13,239 bases of DNA from HGM13006 sp964514175 (GTDB lineage: Bacteria > Bacillota > Clostridia > Oscillospirales > Oscillospiraceae), in assembly GCA_964514175.1 (NCBI GenBank), contig CAZEPQ010000047.1, positions 1 through 13,239 on the forward strand, given 5' to 3'. Of this stretch, positions 1 to 6,596 are shown piece after piece (within the stretch, counting starts at the first letter, position 1; every line of letters begins with the position of its first letter). Made by a program: the position numbers and the translations under genes. A model generated the notes under the pieces. It worked only from the letters and a program-made list of their open reading frames with translations, was not told the origin of the DNA and did no database searches.

Positions 1-53
1 ACACCTTCGGCGGCCCCTACTTCGCTGCTGGCGCTATGGGCGGCAAGAAGTAA
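1..53 (+). CDS. C-terminal fragment of an unidentified protein (5' end outside window)
   Basis: The reading frame starting at base 3 gives 16 residues, rich in Gly, Ala and Lys and ending in GGKK, before a TAA stop at 51-53. A strong intrinsic terminator starts 20 bases after the stop, which supports this being the true 3' end of a plus-strand gene. The other two plus frames lack a stop that would fit the terminator position. Too little is visible to name the protein. Confidence 0.6.
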   Translation, partial: TFGGPYFAAGAMGGKK

Positions 54-72
54 TTCTTTCCCATATGTACTT

Positions 73-105
73 AACCCGCAACGGAAGCTCCGTTGCGGGT
101 TTTTT
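73..105 (+). terminator. Intrinsic terminator of the plus-strand gene ending at 53
   Basis: A perfect 13-bp stem, AACCCGCAACGGA (73-85) with its complement (89-101), closes a 3-base AGC loop and runs directly into a T tract (100-105). It lies 20 bases after the stop codon of the partial gene. Confidence 0.93.
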
Positions 106-138
106 ATGGTTTTATTCCGGCTTCTGTGCCTCTATAGG

Positions 139-166
139 AAAAAATCGGGCGTTGCCGCCCGATTTT
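139..166 (-). terminator. Intrinsic terminator of the minus-strand flavoprotein unit
   Basis: An 11-bp perfect inverted repeat, AAAATCGGGCG (141-151) with 156-166, has a 4-base loop. Read on the minus strand it is followed by six T residues (complement of 139-144) and sits just after the stop codon of the flavoprotein gene at 173. The arm on the other side also ends in TTTT, so it may stop transcription both ways. Confidence 0.88.
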
Positions 167-172
167 ATGTAT

Positions 173-715
173 TTACAGATTCTTTCCCATCTCATAGGCA
201 GTCTGTTTCACTTCCTCTGCCTTGGGACCGCAGGCGACCAGCATGTCCTGAATGTCGAAGCCCCAGTCATTGAAGTGCTCCAGGAACATGTTATACCGCT
301 CCTTGTACATCTCCGCCACGGGAACGCCCTGGGAGAACACAGGGATCAGCTTCTTGCCCACAGGAATGCGGGGTGCAGAGCTGGCGCCTATGCCCTCACT
401 GAGGCAGAAATGCCGATGGAGGAAATTCCAGGCCTGCCCCTGAGGCCAGCCCATATAGTTTCCCGCACCAAAGATCACCACATCCGCCTCGGGCACAGCC
501 TGCAAATAGGCAGCCATGGCATCCTTCTGAATACAGGTGGTGATGCCGGGCTTCTTACATGCGTGACATCCGGTACATCCGTTAAAGTTTCCGTTGGTCA
601 GCTCAAGCAGGGTGGTCTCATGCCCTGCTTCCTCCGCGCCTCTGAGATATTCCTTTACCACTGCGCCGGAACCGCTTCCGGGCCGTGCGCTGCAAATTAC
701 GCCGATTACCTTCAT
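173..715 (-). CDS. Flavodoxin-fold iron-sulfur flavoprotein / NAD(P)H-dependent oxidoreductase (Isf-like)
   Basis: The protein has 180 residues, the usual size for this family. The N-terminus (MKVIGVICSARPGSGS) is the FMN phosphate-binding loop of the NADPH-dependent FMN reductase/flavodoxin fold. Residues 47-61 hold a compact cysteine motif, C-x2-C-x2-C-x7-C (C47, C50, C53, C61). This is the arrangement that ligates a [4Fe-4S] cluster in archaeal Isf proteins and recurs in clostridial flavodoxin-family proteins. A further flavin-contact segment is GAGNYMGWPQGQ near residues 87-98. The likely role is cytoplasmic electron transfer between a reduced donor and FMN; the real substrate is unknown. 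I chose the ATG at 715 because it begins the flavodoxin fold and has a purine-rich ribosome site (AGGAAG) upstream; the frame stays open further but adds no recognisable sequence. It lies 19 bases after the small gene at 735-1055, probably one transcript. Confidence 0.87.
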   Translation of the reverse strand: MKVIGVICSARPGSGSGAVVKEYLRGAEEAGHETTLLELTNGNFNGCTGCHACKKPGITTCIQKDAMAAYLQAVPEADVVIFGAGNYMGWPQGQAWNFLHRHFCLSEGIGASSAPRIPVGKKLIPVFSQGVPVAEMYKERYNMFLEHFNDWGFDIQDMLVACGPKAEEVKQTAYEMGKNL

Positions 716-734
716 GCTATTTCTTCCTTTCCTT

Positions 735-1055
735 TTATCTGGGCAGCCGCTTATGAAGCTCTGCCACGATCTCATTGATCCAGCCCTTGACCTTCTCCAC
801 ATCTTCCGCAGGCATGTTTGCCTCGTCATAATGGAAGCAACAGTCATCGGTAACGCACTCGCTGCTCATTCTGACCAGAATGCCGCCCTTGCGGAAGGAT
901 CCGTCCACACACATACTGTCCACACCATAGGTAATATGCTCCGGCTGAAGCAGCTCCTTGATGATGTCATACATGGCGTAAAAATCCTCTTCGCCGCTGT
1001 AACCGGTGATGGCCACCATCACAGAGCCGTTTTTGAGTTTGATTTCCTGGGTCAT
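735..1055 (-). CDS. Small hypothetical protein, first gene of the flavoprotein unit
   Basis: This encodes 106 residues that I do not recognise. The sequence looks like a small cytoplasmic alpha/beta protein: beta-like segments (KLKNGSVMVAITGY, GGILVRMS), no signal peptide or membrane segment, and an amphipathic C-terminal helix rich in Glu and Lys. It has four cysteines (C49, C67, and the pair C72-C73). The start is the ATG at 1055, with a perfect GGAGG (1064-1068 on the complement) 8 bases upstream; an in-frame TTG at 1070 overlaps that site and is unlikely. The extended -10 promoter 30 bases upstream and the 19-base gap to the Isf-like flavoprotein gene indicate co-transcription, so a redox-related accessory role is possible but is inference. 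Confidence 0.8.
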   Translation of the reverse strand: MTQEIKLKNGSVMVAITGYSGEEDFYAMYDIIKELLQPEHITYGVDSMCVDGSFRKGGILVRMSSECVTDDCCFHYDEANMPAEDVEKVKGWINEIVAELHKRLPR

Positions 1056-1063
1056 TGTTTGAT

Positions 1064-1113
1064 CCTCCAAAACAGATTTCTTTTATTATAGCACAATTTT
1101 CCCCTTTCGTACA
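1064..1113 (-). promoter_or_regulatory. Extended -10 promoter and ribosome site for the 1055-173 unit
   Basis: On the minus strand a consensus TATAAT (complement of 1085-1090) is preceded by TGC, giving the extended -10 form TGCTATAAT. A weak -35 (TGTACG, complement of 1108-1113) lies 17 bases upstream. Downstream is GGAGG at 1064-1068, 8 bases from the ATG at 1055. Confidence 0.65.
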
Positions 1114-1146
1114 GGCAGTATTTACCGATTGTTCACACCGGCAAGA

Positions 1147-1175
1147 TTGCTTTTTCCCGGCAACTGTGATACACT
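1147..1175 (+). promoter_or_regulatory. Probable promoter of the parvulin gene
   Basis: TTGCTT (1147-1152), a 17-base spacer, then TACACT (1170-1175) preceded by TGA, which gives an extended -10 (TGATACACT). It lies 29 bases before the ATG at 1205 and is divergent from the promoter near 1085. Each hexamer alone is a partial match (3/6 and 4/6). Confidence 0.45.
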
Positions 1176-1204
1176 GAACCATACAGAAAGAGAAGTGAGA
1201 GAAT

Positions 1205-2494
1205 ATGAATTGCCCCCTCTGCGACACCCCTATGGACGGCGAAACAGTCTGCCCCAACTGCGGCACAGAGCTGGAAAACGCCATCCCCACTGTGGTTACT
1301 GAGCCGGATGTGATCCCCGACACGGGACACCCCGGTATTTTCTACGAAAATCTGGTCTCCTCTCAGGAAATTTACGAGGACGAGCACAAGGCGCCCAAGC
1401 CCTCCAGCTTCGACCGGCAGGAAAGGGGTATCATGTTGGGTGCTTCCCTGCTGCTGGTGCTGATCCTGGTGCTACTTTGGGTGGGTTCCGGGCAGTACGA
1501 TCCCGATGCCATAGCCCTACGAGGCGATGGTGGCATCTCCATGAACAACCGTACCTTCGGCATCTATTATCAGAGCGCCTATCAGTCCTTTTTGTCGGAA
1601 TACAGCGACAGTGTCCCCTTTGACACCTCTGCCAGCCTGAAAAAGCAATATTACAATCTGGAAGAGGGCTACACCTGGGAGGACTATTTTGTTTCCCAGG
1701 CCTATTCCAGCGCCGCCCTGACGGAGCGTGTGGTGGCCGCCGCAGGACAGATCGGATTTACTCTGGATGACACTGCCTTGGCAGAGTTGGATGCCAATTG
1801 GGAAGGCCTGCGGCAGTACGCCGCTGCCAACAATATGACGCTGAACACATATCTTCAGGCCATGTACGGCCCCTCCATGAACGAAGAGACCTATTACGGC
1901 TATCTCTATGACACCGCATTGGCCCAGGCCTACACCGAGTCCATCTACTACAGCGCAGAATTTACCCAGGCTGAAATCGAAGAATATTATCAGGCCAACA
2001 AGGCAAATTACACCGACCTGACCATCTCTCAGGTTCCCAATGTGGATATCCGCCACATTCTGTTTCTGCCTGCGGACGACAGCGAAGAAGCTGACGCCAT
2101 AGCAAAAGCGAATGCGGAAGATGCGCTCCGACAGTGCCACAGCAGCGGAGATGACCATGTGGAGGAAATCTTCCTGAACCTGGTGCCAGAGTATTCCCAG
2201 GATTCCGGCTCCAACGGAGAGGGCGGCCTTTTGGAAAATCTCGCTCCCGGTCAGTTGGGGGGAGAATTAGATCAGTGGTGCTTTGATCCCATCTTGCATC
2301 AGGTGGGCGACACCGCCGTGGTTTCCTCCCAGTATGGCTATCATGTGGTGTATTTCGTAGGCTATCGGGAAAACTACGGCTGGCAGGACACCGTTCTGGC
2401 AGATATGCGTTCCGCCGCCCTCAGTGTGTTGCTGTTGGAACTGACAGAAAGCATGGATTGCCGACTGACACGATTCGCAGCCGCCGAAAAGTGA
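1205..2494 (+). CDS. Membrane-anchored parvulin-type peptidyl-prolyl isomerase with N-terminal zinc ribbon
   Basis: This encodes 429 residues. Order of parts: a zinc ribbon at residues 3-19 (C3, C6, C16, C19); a Pro/Glu-rich linker; one hydrophobic segment at about 76-94; a helical SurA/PrsA-like chaperone region at about 110-275; and a PpiC/parvulin domain at about 281-388. The parvulin domain starts with DIRHILF (H284) and ends with SQYGYHVVYF (H380), the two conserved histidines of the fold; GGLLENLAPGQLGGELDQW is the typical central segment. By the family, it should catalyse cis-trans isomerisation of prolyl bonds and help fold secreted proteins outside the membrane. There is no lipobox, unlike PrsA, so the zinc ribbon is expected to face the cytoplasm and the catalytic domain the outside. 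The ribosome site (AGAAGTGAGAG) is only fair. A lipid kinase gene follows on the same strand after 213 bases. Confidence 0.88.
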   Translation: MNCPLCDTPMDGETVCPNCGTELENAIPTVVTEPDVIPDTGHPGIFYENLVSSQEIYEDEHKAPKPSSFDRQERGIMLGASLLLVLILVLLWVGSGQYDPDAIALRGDGGISMNNRTFGIYYQSAYQSFLSEYSDSVPFDTSASLKKQYYNLEEGYTWEDYFVSQAYSSAALTERVVAAAGQIGFTLDDTALAELDANWEGLRQYAAANNMTLNTYLQAMYGPSMNEETYYGYLYDTALAQAYTESIYYSAEFTQAEIEEYYQANKANYTDLTISQVPNVDIRHILFLPADDSEEADAIAKANAEDALRQCHSSGDDHVEEIFLNLVPEYSQDSGSNGEGGLLENLAPGQLGGELDQWCFDPILHQVGDTAVVSSQYGYHVVYFVGYRENYGWQDTVLADMRSAALSVLLLELTESMDCRLTRFAAAEK

Positions 2495-2515
2495 TCCCCG
2501 AAAAGGAGTTTATAG

Positions 2516-2683
2516 TCTCCTACTAACAAAACCATCACTCTAAATCTCACCATTGACACCACCCACTGGGCTGTTATGGATTATTTCGAGATATTTATGA
2601 CCCGCATGCTCCTGTGTCGGAGAGTCGCAGACTGCCTGGGGCTCAAATTCCAGTTGAACATCAACGGCGCCGCAATTCTATAA
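2516..2683 (+). other. Possible short or remnant reading frame between the parvulin and lipid kinase genes
   Basis: The 213-base gap (2495-2707) contains no recognised gene. One frame stays open from 2516 to a TAA at 2681-2683. From the ATG at 2576 it gives 35 residues, beginning MDYFEIFMTRMLLCRRVADC. The composition looks protein-like (aromatics, Leu, a Cys pair), but there is no ribosome binding site before 2576 or the in-frame ATG at 2597. The open frame also extends upstream of the first ATG as if truncated. It may be a small protein, the tail of a decayed gene, or chance. Confidence 0.25.
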
Positions 2684-2707
2684 CCCGGTCAAGGAGGACC
2701 AATTACC

Positions 2708-3601
2708 ATGAAAAAAATGCTGTTTTTTGTGAATCCGGCAGCAGGCAAAGAGGAAATGCGTTTCCAGCTTATGGATGTCATTAACTACTTCACCGCCAAC
2801 GGCTATGATGTCCTGTGCCACCCCACCCAGAAAGCCCGTGACATCCCGGAATTTATTGCCCAGCGGGGGGAAGAATTTGATATCATCGTCTCCTGCGGCG
2901 GCGACGGTACCCTGAACGAGACCATCACCGGCATGATGCACCTGGAGAATCGGCCTCTGGTGGGCTATATTCCCGCAGGAACCGTCAACGATTTTGCCAC
3001 CTCTCTCAATATTCCCAAGACCATCATGGAGGCAGCCAAGAACATTGTGGAGGGCGTTCCCTTCGAGGTGGATATGGGTGGCTTTAACGACCAGTATTTC
3101 ACCTATGTGGCAGCCTTCGGTGCCTTCACGAAGGTCAGCTACGCCACCCCCCACGCCAGCAAGCAGGCTCTGGGCCGTGCTGCCTATATTCTGGAGGGCA
3201 TTCGCTCTCTGCCGGACATTCGCCCCATCCATGTGTTGGCCCGCTCCGGCGACACCGTGGTGGAGGACGACGTGATCCTGGGCATGGTCTCCAATGCCAC
3301 CTCCGTGGGCGGCTTCAAGGCTCTGGACGACTCCTTCGTAAAGATGGATGACGGCCTCAATGAGCTGATTCTGGTAAAGGCCCCCAAGTCTCTGGCAGAC
3401 TATAACGCCCTGCTGAGCAGTCTGGCCACCCGGAACTTCAATCCTGAGTACTTCCACATTCTTCAGACTGATAACGTGTCCCTGCATTTTGACCAGTTGG
3501 TTCCCTGGACCCTGGACGGTGAATATGGCGGTGATATCACCGATGCCATTGTCACCAACATCCCCAAGCCCATTCGAATTATGGTACCTAAGGCGGAGTG
3601 A
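2708..3601 (+). CDS. Diacylglycerol/lipid kinase family protein (YegS/DgkB-like)
   Basis: This encodes 297 residues, full length for the family. The catalytic domain shows NPAAG at 9-13, the nucleotide-binding GGDGTLNE at 64-71, and IPAGTVNDFA at 88-97, all signature motifs of the diacylglycerol kinase catalytic domain (DAGK_cat). The C-terminal beta-sandwich has the conserved MDDGLNEL (213-220) and LDGE (269-272); in DgkB-type enzymes this region contributes the acidic residues for catalysis and Mg binding. The likely reaction is ATP-dependent phosphorylation of diacylglycerol or a related lipid at the inner membrane face, recycling lipid for phospholipid synthesis; the exact substrate cannot be read from sequence. 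The ATG at 2708 follows AAGGAGG (2691-2697) by 10 bases. The TGA stop lies in the loop of the terminator. It may share transcripts with the parvulin gene, as no terminator separates them. Confidence 0.92.
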   Translation: MKKMLFFVNPAAGKEEMRFQLMDVINYFTANGYDVLCHPTQKARDIPEFIAQRGEEFDIIVSCGGDGTLNETITGMMHLENRPLVGYIPAGTVNDFATSLNIPKTIMEAAKNIVEGVPFEVDMGGFNDQYFTYVAAFGAFTKVSYATPHASKQALGRAAYILEGIRSLPDIRPIHVLARSGDTVVEDDVILGMVSNATSVGGFKALDDSFVKMDDGLNELILVKAPKSLADYNALLSSLATRNFNPEYFHILQTDNVSLHFDQLVPWTLDGEYGGDITDAIVTNIPKPIRIMVPKAE

Positions 3602-3614
3602 TCTCCGCCTTTTT
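3590..3614 (+). terminator. Intrinsic terminator overlapping the lipid kinase stop codon
   Basis: A 9-bp stem, AAGGCGGAG (3590-3598) with CTCCGCCTT (3603-3611), is followed by a T run through 3614. The 4-base loop contains most of the TGA stop, so the last codons (Lys-Ala-Glu) form the left arm. Confidence 0.9.
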
Positions 3615-3642
3615 CGTTAGACAAAACTTCGCAAAAAATAAC

Positions 3643-3671
3643 AGGACATTTCGAAATCTGCCCCGTATAAT
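3643..3671 (+). promoter_or_regulatory. Promoter-like element in the 3602-3937 gap
   Basis: AGGACA (3643-3648, 4/6 match to TTGACA), an exact 17-base spacer, and a perfect TATAAT (3666-3671). It lies just after a terminator and points into a gap with no recognised gene. It would read a short frame at 3690 or a noncoding RNA. Confidence 0.5.
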
Positions 3672-3689
3672 TACTTTGTAGGTGATGAA

Positions 3690-3809
3690 ATGGACCGTCA
3701 CTGCCACATTGCGTGGTATTCCTGCGGAGATACCCGTTCTCAGGACTACGAGAGTGGTATTTGGCTCCCTGTGAAGGAAAAATATATGGGACTGTCTCAT
3801 TGGGTGTAG
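3690..3809 (+). CDS. Possible small protein (39 residues)
   Basis: An ATG at 3690 opens a 39-residue frame ending at TAG 3807-3809, starting MDRHCHIAWYSCGD and rich in Trp, Tyr, His and Cys (H4, C5, H6, C12). It sits 18 bases after a perfect TATAAT and has an AGGTGATG purine stretch (3680-3687) just before the start, so it would be a nearly leaderless message. I recognise no family. The HCH...C spacing might bind metal, which is only a guess. The rest of the 336-base gap (3602-3937) holds no convincing gene; a 21-residue minus frame at 3813-3878 has a GGAAAG site but no other support. Confidence 0.35.
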   Translation: MDRHCHIAWYSCGDTRSQDYESGIWLPVKEKYMGLSHWV

Positions 3810-3897
3810 TAATTAAAAGATATCATAAACGCCTTTGATCTGAGAAATATGGTTTTCTACAGAGAAGGCCTTGGGCATAAATTTCTTTCCATTGTTT

Positions 3898-3932
3898 ATG
3901 GGTGCAGACAGCACAGCGCTGCCTGCACCCAT
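3898..3932 (-). terminator. Hairpin after the leucine-rich lipoprotein gene
   Basis: A 15-base inverted repeat (3898-3912 with 3918-3932) has a 5-base loop and starts 5 bases after the stop codon at 3938. The single imperfect pair is G-U when read as minus-strand RNA but A-C on the plus strand, favouring a role in minus-strand transcripts. It lacks a T tract, so it may protect the 3' end or be a weak terminator. Confidence 0.6.
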
Positions 3933-3937
3933 ATGAC

Positions 3938-6574
3938 TTATCTCAGGCTGTAGTAGTCAAATACGGCTGTTTCAGGAAGGCCGCAGCTCTTGAGGTAATC
4001 CTCCAGGTTAGGGCGGTCAGCTTCGCTGACGATGGAGGGAATGTGGACCGTCATCGTCTCGGGAACCCCTGCAAAGGTCTCCGGATTATAAATCGTTCCT
4101 TTGTTCATATCTTCGACGATCACGGTATTGAACCAGATGTCTGTCAGGCCGTCGTTGCCCTCCAGTATCCTTGCACCAACACCATCCCAACAGTTTCCGG
4201 GGAAGTAGGCCACCGTAATGCCGGAGTTGGCAAAGGCACCGTCGGCAATACTGCTAACCATCTGGGTGTACCAGAAGGTGCCATCATACTGCATGACATT
4301 GTAAGGCACAGACAGAAGAGGGCTTGTGCCGGTATAGCCGGTAATGGTGTTGCCATCCATCTGGTAGCTTTCCGTCTCCTGGGGGATCAGGAGACTGCTC
4401 GTGCCGATCCATGCGATCTCCTCCATGCCGATGGTGAGGAGATAGCTGTCCAGTGCTGCGCTTTCTTCCAGAGTTGCATCCATAGGCAGATATACCTGAT
4501 AAGAAATCCCCTGGGCAGCAAGATTGCCCTGAATATCCGCAGGATCGTATATGCCCTCCAGATAGATGTTCTGGGCCCAGATGGCAGTATAGTCGGGGAA
4601 CACGAAGTTCTTTGCATCGGAAATGCATAGATATTCGGCATCAATGGCGCCGTCGCCCAGGATCACATTGGGGTTCTTCAAAAGCACATAGTTGGCATCA
4701 AAGATGGCATAGTCACCAATCTCCGTAACGCTTTCGGGAATCACCAGCGTATCCATCGTGGTGCTGCTGAAACAGTTATATGGGATGGACTCCAAGCCCT
4801 CTGGCAGGGTGATATTAAGACAGCTCATATTGGTAAAGCAGCTTTCGCCGATCTCCCGGAGGGAGTCCGGCAGTACAAGAGACCGGATGTTCTGGCAGTT
4901 TGAGAATGCTCCCATGCTCAGGTAGTAAAGATCCTCAGGGAGATTCACTTCGCTGGCGGTGCTGCCTGCAAACATATAGTCACCGTAGAGCTCTGCGCCG
5001 GCGGCGAAGGAGATAGTATCAAAGGAACTGTCCTCGAAGCAACCATAATCGTAAAGCGCACCGGAGCCGGTGAAGCTGCCGGAACCGGAGCCGTCAAAGG
5101 CATGACCGCCCACAAAGGCCACCGCATCAGGCAGGACAACGTTGGTCAGTTTGGGACAATTCTGGAAGGCATAAGCGCCGATGGACATAAGGGATTCGGG
5201 GAATACCACAGTCTCCAGATTGATACAGTTCTCAAATGCCAGACCGTCAATAGCGGTAACGCCCTCGGGGATCACCACAGAGGTGATGCTCTCATTTCCT
5301 GCAAAGGCGCCCCAGGCAATGGTTGTGATCTCCATATCTCCGATGACAGCAGGGATCTCCACCTCTGTCTCACCGCCATCGTAGGATTCCAGTTCGTTGA
5401 CATAGGCATGGAAGCCATCCGCGCTGGCAGTGCCGGGCGCCTGATAACCGCTGGGATCAATTGCGATGGAATTCATTACATCCACAAATACATCATAGTC
5501 CAGAAGCGCTTCATAGTCCTCAGGATAGAAACCACGAAGGTTCACAAAGACATGAAGGCAGCGTTCTTCGCTGAACTCTGAGAACAGAGAAAGGGTATAG
5601 TAGGTCAGTGCATCAGGATCATCCGTATCGCCGTTTTCCTCAAGGACGCAATAGTATTCCTTGCCGTTATAGGCCCTGGTAAATGCCACATCACCCCAGT
5701 TTTCTGCCGTCTGGGCAGGGTCAGCGGGAACCGCAGTTGTAAAATTGATACTGCCGCTGAACTCGTCGCTGTGAACAGAGGTGACAATACTGGCACCACC
5801 GGTCTTTACATCCCAACGGGCAGGCAGCGTGGCAGTTATGCCGCCACCGGAAGCAGTCTGACCATCGGGCGTCGCGATGGCTTCGAAGTTGTTAAGCACC
5901 GCACGAACATGGCGGAGATAAAGCACCTCATAGATATTGGTATCCTCGGTGGGATTCTGGGCGGTAAGGCGGATGTGCATACCATACCAGCGGCCTACCA
6001 GTGTCTCACCGTAATCCACCACCATATCCACTGCGGGAACATCCTGCTCGTTATCGGGATAGAGCCATCCGGGGAGGATGTTGTTAGCCCAGACGCTGGT
6101 GGAGAATCCGCCAAGGGTGGTCTGTACATTTTCGGACCAGTCCTGCTTGATGGACTGTCCTGCATAATACATATTATTCCCGGCATTGTTCAGAGCATTA
6201 CTCAGGTGGATAACGGGCTCAAACCGAATCTGCCAAAGGCCTGCATTGTCGGTGACATACACAAAGATGCTGCCACTGACATCCTCTTCTAGTCGGGCAG
6301 TGACGCCCTCGGGAAGGTTCAAGATCAGATTTGCCTCCGGAAATTCTGTTGGAGTCAAAGATAAGGTTCCCGTATCGGCAGGAATGGGATTCGCCGCATC
6401 CAGCGCATTGGACGAAGGGACTTCCTCTACATAAGGCTCGTCCACAGGATCCACCTGTTCGATGGCCAGAGGATTGTTGCCGTCCTCAATCGAGGTGTTT
6501 TCATTCTCATTTGCGCAGGAAACGAGCTGAAACAGCATTAAAAACGCAAGAAGCAGTGAAAGCAGTTTTTTCAT
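3938..6574 (-). CDS. Large surface lipoprotein with BspA-type leucine-rich repeats
   Basis: This encodes 878 residues. The signal peptide MKKLLSLLLAFLMLFQLVSC has a lipobox (LVSC, cysteine 20), so the mature protein is expected to be lipid-anchored on the outer face of the membrane. An acidic linker (about 21-70) leads to two beta-rich stretches (about 72-235 and 243-375). Leucine-rich repeats of the LRR_5/BspA type follow from about 405 to 640 and again at about 750-815. They show units such as ITSVVIPEGVTAIDGLAFENC and LTNVVLPDAVAFVGGHAF, with the repeated 'V-x-P-x-x-hydrophobic...I-G-x-x-A-F' pattern. Such repeats mediate binding to other proteins or host/cell surfaces in known members; the ligand here is unknown. 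The start has an AAAGAGGCGAG ribosome site. It is the last gene of the five-gene cluster, 22 bases after the DUF5067-like lipoprotein gene, and a hairpin follows the stop. Confidence 0.9.
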   Translation of the reverse strand: MKKLLSLLLAFLMLFQLVSCANENENTSIEDGNNPLAIEQVDPVDEPYVEEVPSSNALDAANPIPADTGTLSLTPTEFPEANLILNLPEGVTARLEEDVSGSIFVYVTDNAGLWQIRFEPVIHLSNALNNAGNNMYYAGQSIKQDWSENVQTTLGGFSTSVWANNILPGWLYPDNEQDVPAVDMVVDYGETLVGRWYGMHIRLTAQNPTEDTNIYEVLYLRHVRAVLNNFEAIATPDGQTASGGGITATLPARWDVKTGGASIVTSVHSDEFSGSINFTTAVPADPAQTAENWGDVAFTRAYNGKEYYCVLEENGDTDDPDALTYYTLSLFSEFSEERCLHVFVNLRGFYPEDYEALLDYDVFVDVMNSIAIDPSGYQAPGTASADGFHAYVNELESYDGGETEVEIPAVIGDMEITTIAWGAFAGNESITSVVIPEGVTAIDGLAFENCINLETVVFPESLMSIGAYAFQNCPKLTNVVLPDAVAFVGGHAFDGSGSGSFTGSGALYDYGCFEDSSFDTISFAAGAELYGDYMFAGSTASEVNLPEDLYYLSMGAFSNCQNIRSLVLPDSLREIGESCFTNMSCLNITLPEGLESIPYNCFSSTTMDTLVIPESVTEIGDYAIFDANYVLLKNPNVILGDGAIDAEYLCISDAKNFVFPDYTAIWAQNIYLEGIYDPADIQGNLAAQGISYQVYLPMDATLEESAALDSYLLTIGMEEIAWIGTSSLLIPQETESYQMDGNTITGYTGTSPLLSVPYNVMQYDGTFWYTQMVSSIADGAFANSGITVAYFPGNCWDGVGARILEGNDGLTDIWFNTVIVEDMNKGTIYNPETFAGVPETMTVHIPSIVSEADRPNLEDYLKSCGLPETAVFDYYSLR

Positions 6575-6596
6575 AATCTCGCCTCTTTCTTTTTAC

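Noticed and set aside
65..778. 237-codon plus-strand open frame
   Set aside because: It crosses two terminators and runs antisense to the flavoprotein gene, with no ribosome site.
2504..2522. AGGAG/CTCCT inverted repeat after the parvulin gene as a terminator
   Set aside because: The stem is only 5 bp with an 8-base loop and no T tract follows.
2678..3487. 269-codon minus-strand open frame
   Set aside because: It is antisense to the lipid kinase gene with all its catalytic motifs; open frames opposite GC-rich genes are common.
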